NCBI GenBank assembly: GCA_016195915.1
Contig: JACPYS010000040.1
Span: 1-64,000 of the forward strand
Source of the DNA: Betaproteobacteria bacterium
GTDB lineage: Bacteria; Pseudomonadota; Gammaproteobacteria; Burkholderiales; SG8-39
Reading direction: 5' to 3'
DNA: 64,000 bases
The notes under the pieces were generated by a model that ran no database searches, had not been told where the DNA came from, and saw only the letters and a list, made by a program, of their open reading frames with translations. Below are positions 16,832 through 23,992 of this stretch, one piece after another. The translations under genes were made by a program, and so were the position numbers. The first letter of the stretch is position 1. The number at the start of each line of letters is the position of its first letter.

Positions 16832-17854
16832 ATGAAGACCGCACACGCAGGCGCAGCCCTCGCCTTCGTCCTGGCCGTAGCTCCGGCCAGCGCTCAGAAT
16901 GTGAAAATCACTCCGGTCGGCTCGCACCCGGGCGAGCTTTGCGCGAACGACCGCGCGACGATTTTCGAGGATCCGACCGGCGTACGCATACTCTACGATG
17001 CCGGCCACACCGTGACCGGCGCGGACGATGCGCGACTCGGCGCGATCCACGTCGTCCTGCTCAGCCACGCGCACGGGGACCACATCGGCGACCAGAAGCT
17101 GAAGGCGGTGGGCGCCGGCGAGTGCGCGAACTCCGAACGGCTGCCGGCCTCGCCAAACTCCACGACCGCAGAAATCGCGGCCGCGAAGAATGCGGCGATC
17201 GCAATGACCAGCGATATGGGCACGTTCATCGGCCGCAAGGTACAGAACATCCACGGCAAGCCCGTGGCCGTGTGCCCTCAGACGGCTGGCGTGACTAGCG
17301 TCCCGGTTGCGGCCCCATGCCGTTCGAACACGCATCTCGGCGGCGCGTTCATCGCAAAAACGCCGCATGCGGCGCAAGGCGTCGAGATCACCATCGTGTT
17401 CGCTTCGCACGCGAACAACGTGCCGCTGTCCCTACTTTCCGAAGCACAGCGCACAAACTTGGGGGCGGACAACACAAGCATCGTTCTCGGACCGCCGACC
17501 GGGTACGTGGTGAAGTTCACCAACGGACTCGTCGCGTACCTCTCGGGCGACACCGGCATTCACACCGAGATGAAGACGGTCGTGAACGAGTTTCACAAGG
17601 CGAACCTCGCGGTGCTCAATCTCGGCCCGAGCGCGGGGACTGTAACGTCGGGGGCCTACGCGATGAATGAGCTCGTGCGACCTGCGTCGGTCATCCTCAC
17701 TCACCCGAACGAGGCCGTGACCGAAGGCGGCAAGCTGAGGACCACGTCCCGCACAGCCGCGCTCATCAAGCAGCTAAAGCCTACGCCGCACCTCGCCATC
17801 AGCGGGCGCACGATGGAGTTCGACGGCAAGGGGAAGTGCGTCGCGGGATGCTGA
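16832..17854 (+). CDS. secreted MBL-fold metallohydrolase
   Basis: 340 residues with a signal peptide (1-21, ending PASAQ). The metallo-beta-lactamase fold shows VLLSHAHGDHIG (zinc motif HxHxDH) near residue 77, a segment FASHANNVPL, and AYLSGDTGIHTEM carrying the bridging Asp. It should be a periplasmic zinc hydrolase; the substrate is unknown. A strong AGGAG site precedes the ATG. Length is normal. Confidence 0.82.
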   Translation: MKTAHAGAALAFVLAVAPASAQNVKITPVGSHPGELCANDRATIFEDPTGVRILYDAGHTVTGADDARLGAIHVVLLSHAHGDHIGDQKLKAVGAGECANSERLPASPNSTTAEIAAAKNAAIAMTSDMGTFIGRKVQNIHGKPVAVCPQTAGVTSVPVAAPCRSNTHLGGAFIAKTPHAAQGVEITIVFASHANNVPLSLLSEAQRTNLGADNTSIVLGPPTGYVVKFTNGLVAYLSGDTGIHTEMKTVVNEFHKANLAVLNLGPSAGTVTSGAYAMNELVRPASVILTHPNEAVTEGGKLRTTSRTAALIKQLKPTPHLAISGRTMEFDGKGKCVAGC

Positions 17855-17985
17855 ACCGCAATTGCCGCGGAGCTCACCGGGCCTGGCGAGGACACGACTT
17901 TCGAGCGCCTGTTTCCGGAAGAGGGGACCGGCGGCTCGTGGCCGGTTCCAGCGTCTCGATACAATGCAGTTCAAGTGCGCGTGCC

Positions 17986-18028
17986 GCCGAACACCGGCGT
18001 TGAAGATCGTCGCTGCCGAATGTTAGAA
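17986..18028 (+). other. short attC remnant
   Basis: GCCGAAC (17986-17992) and GTTAGAA (18022-18028) bracket only 43 bases with a weak stem. The 35 bases at 17964-17998 match 16549-16583 (5' side of attC site 7) at 31 positions, so this is probably a shortened copy of the same attC type. Confidence 0.5.
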
Positions 18029-18029
18029 T
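18000..18029 (+). promoter_or_regulatory. possible sigma-70 promoter for the CMD gene
   Basis: TTGAAG (18000-18005) and TAGAAT (18024-18029) are separated by 18 bases, about 60 bases before the ATG at 18087. The elements lie inside the short attC remnant, so this cassette could carry its own promoter. Confidence 0.4.
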
Positions 18030-18086
18030 CGCGTCGCTGATTCGCCGGTCCTCGTGATGGAAACGTGCCGATAGCAGGAGGTGGCC

Positions 18087-18641
18087 ATGCTGGAAGGCAA
18101 AACGCGCATCCCGCCGGTCGAGGTCGAGACGCTTCCGGACGACCTGCGCGAAACGCTCGAGGAACAGCGCAAGCTCCACGGCGCGCCACTCTATCCCTAT
18201 CTTTTCTACGCACGCAATCCGGCGTACTTCCGCGCGGCGAAGGCAATGTGGGCCGCTCTCCAACGAGAAACGAAGCGTGTGCCCGTTACACTCCGGGCGC
18301 TGCTCAATCGGCGCGTGGCCGCGTGGAACGGCTGCGAGTTCTGACAGGACGTCAATGCTGCCGTGAGCAGCAGGAACGGCGTCTCGACGGAGAAGATCAA
18401 GGCGCTTATCGACTATGCGAAGAGCCCGCTCTTCAGCGACGCGGAGAAGATCGCGCTCGAATACGCCGACGCGATCACGGACACGAGCCGCGACGTCGAC
18501 GACGAGCTATTCGCTCGGGTGCAACGGCATCACGACGACGACACCATCGCGGAGCTGACGATGATCATCGCGTGGGAGAACGCCTCCTCGCGCTTCAACC
18601 GGGCGTTCCGCATCCCGTCGCAAGGCTTCTGGAAGCCATGA
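18087..18641 (+). CDS. CMD-family (AhpD-like) protein with in-frame TGA: candidate selenoprotein or nonsense mutant
   Basis: Read through one TGA (18342-18344), this is a 184-residue carboxymuconolactone decarboxylase-family protein of the AhpD-like type. The N-terminal half includes LYPYLFYARNPAYFRAAKAM and RALLNRRVAAWNGCEF. The TGA then falls exactly where the second Cys of the CxxC redox motif (CEFC) is expected. After it comes QDVNAAVSSRNG and a complete C-terminal half (DAEKIALEYADAITDTSRD, WENASSRFNRAFR). The frame is open for 98 further codons. A hairpin with a 6-bp stem and CGTGA loop starts 11 bases after the TGA (18356-18372). Both a Sec-encoding UGA (CxxU) and a simple TGC-to-TGA mutation fit. 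AGGAGG at 18076 sets the start. Confidence 0.7.
18356..18372 (+). promoter_or_regulatory. SECIS-like hairpin after the in-frame TGA
   Basis: TGCTGC (18356-18361), loop CGTGA (18362-18366), GCAGCA (18367-18372). The loop begins 17 bases after the TGA and has G then T at its second and third positions. Bacterial SECIS elements sit just downstream of the UGA and present a G/U-containing apical loop to SelB. A chance hairpin in GC-rich coding sequence cannot be excluded. Confidence 0.4.
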
Positions 18642-18760
18642 CCGAACGGCAGCACGGGCGCGTCGGCGACCTCACCCGCTGATGGCGATTTTGTAGTTCT
18701 TGCCGCGGCAACCGAGATCACCGTCGGGAGTAGGAAGATGCTCTGGATCTCCGAGCGTGC
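18642..18760 (+). other. non-coding tail of the CMD cassette
   Basis: No convincing gene lies between the CMD stop and attC site 8. Short frames here lack start signals. Confidence 0.35.
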
Positions 18761-18858
18761 GCCTTACAAGCGCATGCAGCCGACCCACCAGCCGTCATCA
18801 AATTTGCATGCGCAAATTTGTTGCCTGTCCGGCGGGCGGCTGATGCGGGGCGTTGGGC
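18761..18858 (+). other. attC site 8
   Basis: 98 bases ending in a canonical GTTGGGC (18852-18858), with GCCTTAC (18761-18767) as 5' box. The arms GCATGCAGCCGACCCACC and GGCGGGCGGCTGATGC pair with bulged G and A bases. The tip is a perfect AAATTTGC-ATGC-GCAAATTT hairpin. This is the longest well-formed attC here. Confidence 0.8.
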
Positions 18859-18950
18859 GCCAGAAGAAGACGTCATGGATGGATGAGATCTCGAAACAAT
18901 CTCGAAGCCCTGCTTGAAAGCGGCATTGCACCACCGAGAATGGAGGAGAG

Positions 18951-19295
18951 ATGGAACTGCCAGAAATCATCACACGATTGCCCGAGGCCGAGCTGTCGTT
19001 CCCATCGACAGCGGTGAAGACCAGCGTGTTGCAGTCCAACCAGGGACAGCTCGTCTTCTTCCAGATCCTGAAGGACGTCGAGGTGCCCGCGTACAGTCAT
19101 AAAGGCCAATGGGGCACGGTGCTCGAGGGCCGGATCGAGGTGACGATCGGCGGCGAGAGCCGGACGCACGGTCCTGGAAGCTCCTATTACATCCCTGCCG
19201 GTGTCGTGCATAGCGCGAGGGTGCCAGCCGGGGCGAAGATCATCGAGTTCTTTGAAGAGCCGGATCGCTATCTGCTGAAGTCATCACGCACATGA
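18951..19295 (+). CDS. cupin domain protein (114 aa)
   Basis: A single-domain cupin barrel. VPAYSHKGQWGTVLEGRIEV carries the first motif with its metal-ligand His and Glu, and GSSYYIPAGVVHSARVPAG carries the second motif with the last His. It probably binds a metal ion in the cytosol, with the ligand or reaction unknown. The ATG follows a TGGAGGAGAG ribosome site. It is the sole gene of its cassette between attC sites 8 and 9. Confidence 0.82.
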   Translation: MELPEIITRLPEAELSFPSTAVKTSVLQSNQGQLVFFQILKDVEVPAYSHKGQWGTVLEGRIEVTIGGESRTHGPGSSYYIPAGVVHSARVPAGAKIIEFFEEPDRYLLKSSRT

Positions 19296-19296
19296 C

Positions 19297-19359
19297 GCCC
19301 GACTACCGGTTGCAGGCAACACGCGTGAAGCCGCGCACGCCTGAACCGGGACGCTGGAC
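19297..19359 (+). other. attC site 9 (boxes each one base off)
   Basis: GCCCGAC (19297-19303) and GCTGGAC (19353-19359) bracket the arms CCGGTT-G-CAGGC and GCCTG-AACCGG, which pair fully apart from one bulged G. The stem is excellent; the outer boxes have drifted from GTTRRRY by one base. Confidence 0.72.
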
Positions 19360-19368
19360 GGCACAGTG

Positions 19369-20259
19369 ATGAGCGTCGGTATCGCCAAGGCGCTTAGCGC
19401 AACGAGATCTGTCGTATTTGCAGCGGCGCTTGGTGCATGCGCCTCCGCCGAAACCGTGCGGCCGCCGGAGAGTCCAGTGGTGTTCCCCTCGGAGGCTGTC
19501 CCTTTTGCGCGCCCGAGGAATCTAAAGCAAACGATTCTGTTTCGCCCTTCCGAGGGATCGAAGCCATTTCCGGCGATTGTAATACTGCCGACCTGCGGCG
19601 GAATGGGCTCTCACATATACGATTGGGCGGAGCGGCTGACTGGCGCGGGCTACGTGACTTTGCTTGTCGAATCCAACACGGCGCGCGGCTTCCTCAACAA
19701 TTGCAGCAACCCGCCGCAGATCAAGTACGATCAGCAGGTAGTGGACGCGGGGGCGGCGCTCGAACATTTACGCAGGCTGCCTATCGTTGACCGCAACAGG
19801 CTGGGTGTAATGGGTCTGTCGTTCGGCGCAGGCGTAGGATTGCGCATGGCAAGCGAGTCATATCAGCGGGTGCTACCCTACGGCGCCGGCGGCTTGCGCG
19901 CGGTAGCATCGTTCTACCCGTGGTGCGCGCAGTCCGGTCGTGGGTTCGATAGCCGCGACATCTTTACAGAGGGATTGCCCAGCGACATAGTCACGCCGAC
20001 GATCATGTTTCTCGGAGCGATCGATGACGAGTCACTACCGAGCCCTTGCACAGAGCGAGCAGATCGCATGAAGGCCGAAGGCAAGCCCATCGGCTACAAG
20101 CTATACCCCGATACGACGCATGCGTTCGATTCCCCCGAAAACGGACTCGCGGGCCGCAAGGTTCGTGGCCAATTCTTCTATCGCTACAATCCCGCCGCGA
20201 CCGAGGATGCGTGGCGCGAGCTGGCGGCTTTCTTCGGGCGCAACCTGAAGGCGCCATAG
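19369..20259 (+). CDS. dienelactone hydrolase family lipoprotein
   Basis: 296 residues. The N-terminus has a hydrophobic stretch ending in ALGAC, a plausible lipobox, so the enzyme is probably a membrane-anchored lipoprotein. The hydrolase fold shows PAIVILPTCGGMGSHIYDWA, the nucleophile elbow GVMGLSFGAGVGL (Ser rather than the Cys of classical dienelactone hydrolase) and the catalytic His in YPDTTHAFD. The natural substrate is unknown. A GTG three bases earlier is an alternative start. Confidence 0.8.
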   Translation: MSVGIAKALSATRSVVFAAALGACASAETVRPPESPVVFPSEAVPFARPRNLKQTILFRPSEGSKPFPAIVILPTCGGMGSHIYDWAERLTGAGYVTLLVESNTARGFLNNCSNPPQIKYDQQVVDAGAALEHLRRLPIVDRNRLGVMGLSFGAGVGLRMASESYQRVLPYGAGGLRAVASFYPWCAQSGRGFDSRDIFTEGLPSDIVTPTIMFLGAIDDESLPSPCTERADRMKAEGKPIGYKLYPDTTHAFDSPENGLAGRKVRGQFFYRYNPAATEDAWRELAAFFGRNLKAP

Positions 20260-20352
20260 GCAAGGGAGAGAGCTGAATAGAGGCGCATCGCGAATTCTGG
20301 AGCGGTGATTGAGTGGTGGAAAAGCTCACCCGGAATAGTTTTCGCCGGTCCC

Positions 20353-20392
20353 GCCCAACGACCGGCTGCAGAACGCGTCTCTCGACGGCGCC
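20353..20392 (+). other. attC 5' half only
   Basis: GCCCAACGACCGGCTGCAG (from 20353) looks like an attC 5' arm, but there is no complementary arm or 3' box before the next start at 20393. It is probably a deletion remnant. Confidence 0.35.
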
Positions 20393-21640
20393 ATGCGATT
20401 GATGAAGCAAGCCATGCTGTACGAACCTGCAAGACACGAGCCGCTTCGCCCGTTCCCGTGGGACGAGAGCCAAGTGCGGGCGGCCATCGGGCGCATTGTC
20501 GTGGATACCGACTCGCGCTTTACCGAAAACAAGTACTGGCCCGTGCATCCGCTTGACCGGGAGGGGGGAGACGACACGGGTCAAGTCGAGACACCTTTGT
20601 ACCACGGCGCCTGCGGTGTCTTCTGGGCTTTGCAGTACCTTCAGACCCTTGGGGTATCCGCTCCGTCGCGAAGCTATAGCGCCGAGTTTGACCGACTCCT
20701 GGCGCGCAACCGTGCCTGGCTCGGCAAATATTCGGAGCGAGAGCGTGCGTCTTTCTTGATGGGTGACACTCCTATTCAAATGTTGGCCTTCGGCGCAGAG
20801 CAGACTGAGGAACTGGAATGTGCTCTCGATACCCTGATCGCCGGCAACATCGAACACCCTGCGCGCGAATTGATGTGGGGTTCTCCAGGGACGTTGCTTG
20901 CCGCGTTGTTTCTATACGAGCGAGCCGGGAAGCGGCGTTGGTCGGACCTGTTTCGATTGACCGCCGACAAGCTCTGGAGCCAACTCGAGTGGTCGCCTCA
21001 ATATCTGTGCTGGTACTGGACGCAACACCTGTATGGCCGGCGGTCAACCTATCTGGACGCTGTGCATGGATTCGTCGCCACGGCCCTGCCGCTGATCCGA
21101 GGTCGGCACCTCTTGGATACTGACAGTTGGAATGCGTGGGAGCGTTGCATCGTCAATACTGTGCAGCGCACTGCTGATCGTCTCGGTGCGCACGCCAACT
21201 GGCGCCCTCAACTTGATGGCGAAGCTCAAAAAAAGCTCCTCCAGTTCTGCCATGGCTCACCCGGTTTCGTCATCTGCCTCGCTGGCCTACCAAGCACCGC
21301 GCTCGATGACTTGCTGCTCGCCGCCGGAGAGACTATCTGGTCGGCCGGACCACTGACCAAAGGTTCCAATTTGTGTCACGGTACCGGCGGCAACGGATAT
21401 GCGTTTCTCAAGCTGTATCAGCGGACACATGATTCCCTGTGGCTCGAGCGCGCACGTTCCTTCGCCATGCACGGCATTGCTCAAACACAGGGGGATGCCT
21501 TGCGCTATGGGCAATCGCGGTACTCTTTGTGGACCGGCGATCTTGGATTCGCAATCTATCTCTGGGACTGCCTGCGCGGGGAAGCGCAGTTCCCGACGCT
21601 GGATGTCTTCTACGCTTGCCACGCCCGCATCGAGGCTTGA
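20393..21640 (+). CDS. LanC-like protein
   Basis: 415 residues with the lanthionine-synthetase-C-like alpha/alpha-barrel pattern. Repeats of double helices carry glycine motifs such as YHGACGVFWALQYLQTLG and LMWGSPGTLLAALFLYERAG. The zinc-ligand motifs are QFCHGSPGFV and NLCHGTGGNGYAFLKLY. LanC proteins add Cys thiols to dehydroamino acids. No precursor peptide or LanB gene lies nearby, so this is probably a stand-alone LanC-like enzyme. Starts at 20402 or 20411 are also possible. Confidence 0.82.
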   Translation: MRLMKQAMLYEPARHEPLRPFPWDESQVRAAIGRIVVDTDSRFTENKYWPVHPLDREGGDDTGQVETPLYHGACGVFWALQYLQTLGVSAPSRSYSAEFDRLLARNRAWLGKYSERERASFLMGDTPIQMLAFGAEQTEELECALDTLIAGNIEHPARELMWGSPGTLLAALFLYERAGKRRWSDLFRLTADKLWSQLEWSPQYLCWYWTQHLYGRRSTYLDAVHGFVATALPLIRGRHLLDTDSWNAWERCIVNTVQRTADRLGAHANWRPQLDGEAQKKLLQFCHGSPGFVICLAGLPSTALDDLLLAAGETIWSAGPLTKGSNLCHGTGGNGYAFLKLYQRTHDSLWLERARSFAMHGIAQTQGDALRYGQSRYSLWTGDLGFAIYLWDCLRGEAQFPTLDVFYACHARIEA

Positions 21641-21803
21641 CCCTTCGCTCGAGCGGGCCGCAAGAGCTATACTTTGCGGGCCGCTCAAAAGGCTTGCCTG
21701 CTGTGGGTGTGCCGTGTGTCGTATTAGCGGACCCTCCCGCGCATAGATCCTGATGGGCATAATATCGAAGCTGTTTGCCATAAGGCGGTATAGATGAGGA
21801 AGC

Positions 21804-21862
21804 GTCGTCCCCTTGCGTTTCCGCGGACCGCCTTCGGCGGCCGCTCAACTCCGACGCTAGGC
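21804..21862 (+). other. attC-like site 10 (degenerate)
   Basis: The 3' box GCTAGGC (21856-21862; GTTAGGC with one change) is preceded by the GGACCGCC / GGCGGCC stem with a bulged A and the loop TTC. The 5' end is approximate because its box is not recognisable. It lies 20 bases before the next gene. Confidence 0.5.
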
Positions 21863-21881
21863 CCCTGAATCCGAAGCCGAG

Positions 21882-22346
21882 ATGAGCCCCGATCGCTTTC
21901 TTGTCAGGCCCATTCGCCAAAGTGACTATCCGGACTGGAGGCCGCTTTGGGACGGCTACAACGCCTTCTATGGCCGCAGTGATGCCACTGCATTGGCAGA
22001 AGACATCACTCGTTCAACCTGGGAGCGTTTCTTCAGCAACGACGAACCGGTTCATGCGTTCGTCGCAGAAGACGCGGGTCGTGTGGTCGGGCTCACCCAT
22101 TACTTGTTTCATCGCAGCACCACGCGTCTGAACGACGTCTGCTACCTCCAGGATCTCTTCACCGAGCGATCACTTCGCGGCCTTGGAGTCGGTCGCCTCC
22201 TGATTCACGCCGTATACGAGGCTGCGCGGGCTGCGGGATGTAGTCGGGTCTATTGGCAAACTCAGGTCACCAACCAGGCGGGGCGAGTCTTATATGACAA
22301 GCTAGCCCAGCATCTGGGCTTTATCGTGTACTCTCGTGAACTCTGA
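21882..22346 (+). CDS. GNAT family acetyltransferase (154 aa)
   Basis: A single GNAT domain. VRPIRQSDYPDWRPLWDGYN opens the fold, VCYLQDLFTERSLRGLGVGR holds the acetyl-CoA loop (R-G-L-G-V-G), and YWQTQVTNQAGRVLYDKLAQ follows as in small GNATs of the aminoglycoside/spermidine type. The substrate is unknown; such genes are frequent integron cassettes. No strong ribosome site; start chosen from homologous length. Confidence 0.85.
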   Translation: MSPDRFLVRPIRQSDYPDWRPLWDGYNAFYGRSDATALAEDITRSTWERFFSNDEPVHAFVAEDAGRVVGLTHYLFHRSTTRLNDVCYLQDLFTERSLRGLGVGRLLIHAVYEAARAAGCSRVYWQTQVTNQAGRVLYDKLAQHLGFIVYSREL

Positions 22347-22350
22347 GCTC

Positions 22351-22420
22351 GCTCTTCAGCGCACGCGTTCAAGCCGACAGCCACCACCGCGGCGGCGCGC
22401 GGTTCACAACGACGTTAAGC
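22351..22420 (+). other. attC site 11
   Basis: 70 bases ending in a canonical GTTAAGC (22414-22420). The pattern CGTTCAAGCCGAC then GCGCGCGGTTC resembles the L and R boxes of short class 1-type attC sites. The 5' box GCTCTTC (22351-22357) is degenerate. Confidence 0.65.
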
Positions 22421-22436
22421 CTCGGCAAATACGACC

Positions 22437-22748
22437 ATGCCCAAGCACACGCCCGATCGCACTCTGATTATCGGCCTCGCGTGGTTTGACCGCAAGCAGT
22501 GGCAGCGCCTGACCGAAGCCGTTGAAGACCGAAACGAACTCGACGACACCTACGAACTGTGGAAACAGAGTGCTCTTGACGCTGTGCAGGTGATCGAGCG
22601 GCAAGGACAAACCGTCGAACTGGTGCACGTCGAGGTCGAGTCGCTGGTGTCCTGGTGCAAGGAGAAGGGATTACCCGTGAACGGAAGGTCCCGCGCAGAA
22701 TACGTGACGCAACTGATGCAGAGGCGGCATGGACAAACCAAGGCCTGA
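22437..22748 (+). CDS. hypothetical cassette protein (103 aa)
   Basis: 103 residues starting MPKHTPDRTLIIGLAWFDRK, soluble and predicted mostly helical, with a Trp-rich middle (YELWKQS, SLVSWCKEKG). It begins 16 bases after attC site 11 and ends within the next attC-like site, the usual placement of a cassette gene. The family is not recognised and no function is proposed. Confidence 0.65.
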   Translation: MPKHTPDRTLIIGLAWFDRKQWQRLTEAVEDRNELDDTYELWKQSALDAVQVIERQGQTVELVHVEVESLVSWCKEKGLPVNGRSRAEYVTQLMQRRHGQTKA

Positions 22749-22823
22749 TCCCGCGGTGGAGGCCGACGCTTTTCGCCCCGCGCTACGCGCCTGCGCCCGC
22801 GCGCCTCAGCGCGAACGTCAGGA
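22743..22823 (+). other. attC-like site 12 (degenerate)
   Basis: GCCTGAT (22743-22749) and GTCAGGA (22817-22823) form the outer boxes. The inner arms GAGGCCGACGC and GCGCGCCTC pair with bulged bases. It overlaps the end of the 103-aa gene and is the last attC-like element that I can support. Confidence 0.5.
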
Positions 22824-22837
22824 ACCGGAGAACGAGC

Positions 22838-23254
22838 ATGGCAAGCATCAACGGCATAGCCCACATCCAGCTCTCCGTCTCGAACATGGAGCGGTCGATT
22901 CCTTTCTACGAGAAGCTGCTCCATTCGCTGGAAATGGTCACCCTCTTCAACAGTCCTCAGTTCTTCTACTGCATCGGCCGTCGTACCGGCGTAGCGATAT
23001 CGCCGATCGAGCCGGAGTTCAAGGACCAGCCATACCGTCAGCGCCGGGCTGGCCTGCACCATCTGTGCTTCAGGGCAAAGAGCCGCGAGGACGTCGATGC
23101 AATATACAAAACAGCGCTGGAGCTTTCAGCGAAGATCATCAGAGCCCCGCGGGAAGACACATGGGCGCCTGGGTACTATTCAGTCCTGTTCGAAGATCCG
23201 GACGGCATTCGTATTGAGGCCAACTTTGTTCCGGGCAAAGGCCACCTGGCGTAA
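22838..23254 (+). CDS. VOC family (glyoxalase-like) protein
   Basis: 138 residues with two beta-alpha-beta-beta-beta units: GIAHIQLSVSNMERSIPFYE at the start, GLHHLCFRAKSREDVDAIYK in the middle, and the end YSVLFEDPDGIRIEANFVP, which carries the Glu metal ligand. The VOC superfamily includes glyoxalase I, dioxygenases and antibiotic-binding proteins; which one is unclear. The ATG at 22838 follows a GGAGAACGAGC purine-rich site, 14 bases after attC-like site 12. Confidence 0.85.
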   Translation: MASINGIAHIQLSVSNMERSIPFYEKLLHSLEMVTLFNSPQFFYCIGRRTGVAISPIEPEFKDQPYRQRRAGLHHLCFRAKSREDVDAIYKTALELSAKIIRAPREDTWAPGYYSVLFEDPDGIRIEANFVPGKGHLA

Positions 23255-23482
23255 CGCGATGTGCGGTTGGGAGCAAGGTTCGCGGTCAATCCGGAGGTGA
23301 AGCGGGCCGTCGGGGCCGGCGAACGCTTCGACGTCGCGATTCTCAATCCGCCCGTCCTGGACGACCTCATCAAGCGTGGCGTAGCATCTTCGGCCAGGGA
23401 AACCGAGAGGCTCGTGCAACGCTCAGGTTCTTCACCGCGCCGGCAGCTGCATCCGTTCTTCGGGCGGCAGTCGAATCGCTGG
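23255..23482 (+). pseudogene. remnant of a ModA-like periplasmic substrate-binding protein
   Basis: Two pieces of a molybdate-type binding protein are joined out of frame. The first reads RLGARFAVNPEVKRAVGAGE and FDVAILNPPVLDDLIKRG (about 23262-23375). The second, in another frame from about 23422, reads LRFFTAPAAASVLRA, the usual C-terminal helix. The start of the gene and a middle section of about 60-80 codons are missing. It follows the VOC stop directly. Confidence 0.65.
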
Positions 23483-23522
23483 TACTAGCGGAATCCGATC
23501 AACGAATTGAATGGAGGCAACG

Positions 23523-23930
23523 ATGACGACCGAACTGTTATATCTCCTGTTCACCGCCATGCTCACCGGAATTCTCTGGATTCCCGTTGTCATAGGCTAT
23601 GTTTTGTCTCGCGGACCTCTGAAACCTTCCGACTACAAGGTCGCGCCTGCGGCGCCCCTCCCTGACTGGGTCAATCGCGCCAATCGGGCGCACATGAACG
23701 CAGTCGAAAACTTCGCGACTTTCGCGACGGTTGTTCTGATCGCTCATGCCGTCGGGGTGTCGACTTCCATCACCGAGATTAGCGCTGCTGTCTACTTCTA
23801 TGCGCGCGCTGCGCATGCCGTGGTACACATCACTGGATTCAGCCTTTTCATGGCACGTACCGTATTGTTTACGGTCGCCTGGGTCGCGTTTGTCACATTC
23901 GCAATTGAACTGCTGCGGCACACGCTGTGA
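23523..23930 (+). CDS. MAPEG family membrane protein
   Basis: 135 residues with about four membrane helices. The motif NRANRAHMNAVENFATFATV matches the MAPEG (membrane-associated eicosanoid/glutathione metabolism) family, followed by VYFYARAAHAVVHITGF. Bacterial members are often glutathione-linked or of unknown role. The GGAGG at 23513 sits correctly for the ATG at 23523, so the upstream ATG (23511) is not used. Confidence 0.85.
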   Translation: MTTELLYLLFTAMLTGILWIPVVIGYVLSRGPLKPSDYKVAPAAPLPDWVNRANRAHMNAVENFATFATVVLIAHAVGVSTSITEISAAVYFYARAAHAVVHITGFSLFMARTVLFTVAWVAFVTFAIELLRHTL

Positions 23931-23992
23931 GGATGTCCGGCACCGATCCGCAGCCGCCCGACGCGGGCGCCCGGTTTGCATTGGAGAACCGC

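Larger units (their letters stand above)
7924..22837. mobile_element. decayed chromosomal integron: truncated intI plus cassette array
   Basis: A minus-strand integron-type integrase fragment (7924-8400) is followed by a plus-strand series of small unrelated genes. attC-like palindromes separate most of them. Several start with a RYYYAAC-type box at or just after a stop codon and end with a GTTRRRY-type box shortly before the next start. Integrase divergent from cassettes is the standard integron layout. Cassette functions (toxin-antitoxins, DUFs, acetyltransferases, cupins) are typical of sedentary arrays. Many attC sites are mutated or halved and the integrase lacks its catalytic half, so the array looks inactive in cis. 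The right boundary is uncertain; similar accessory genes continue to about 34 kb without clear attC sites. Confidence 0.82.

Noticed and set aside
20393-21640. Lanthipeptide biosynthetic cluster
   Set aside because: Only a LanC-like protein is present; no precursor peptide, dehydratase, protease or transporter was found.
23940-23992. Possible attC before the first GFA gene (CATTGGAG with a CCGCCCG/CGGGCG hairpin)
   Set aside because: The box is off at the key G, the stem is short, and no 5' box is visible.
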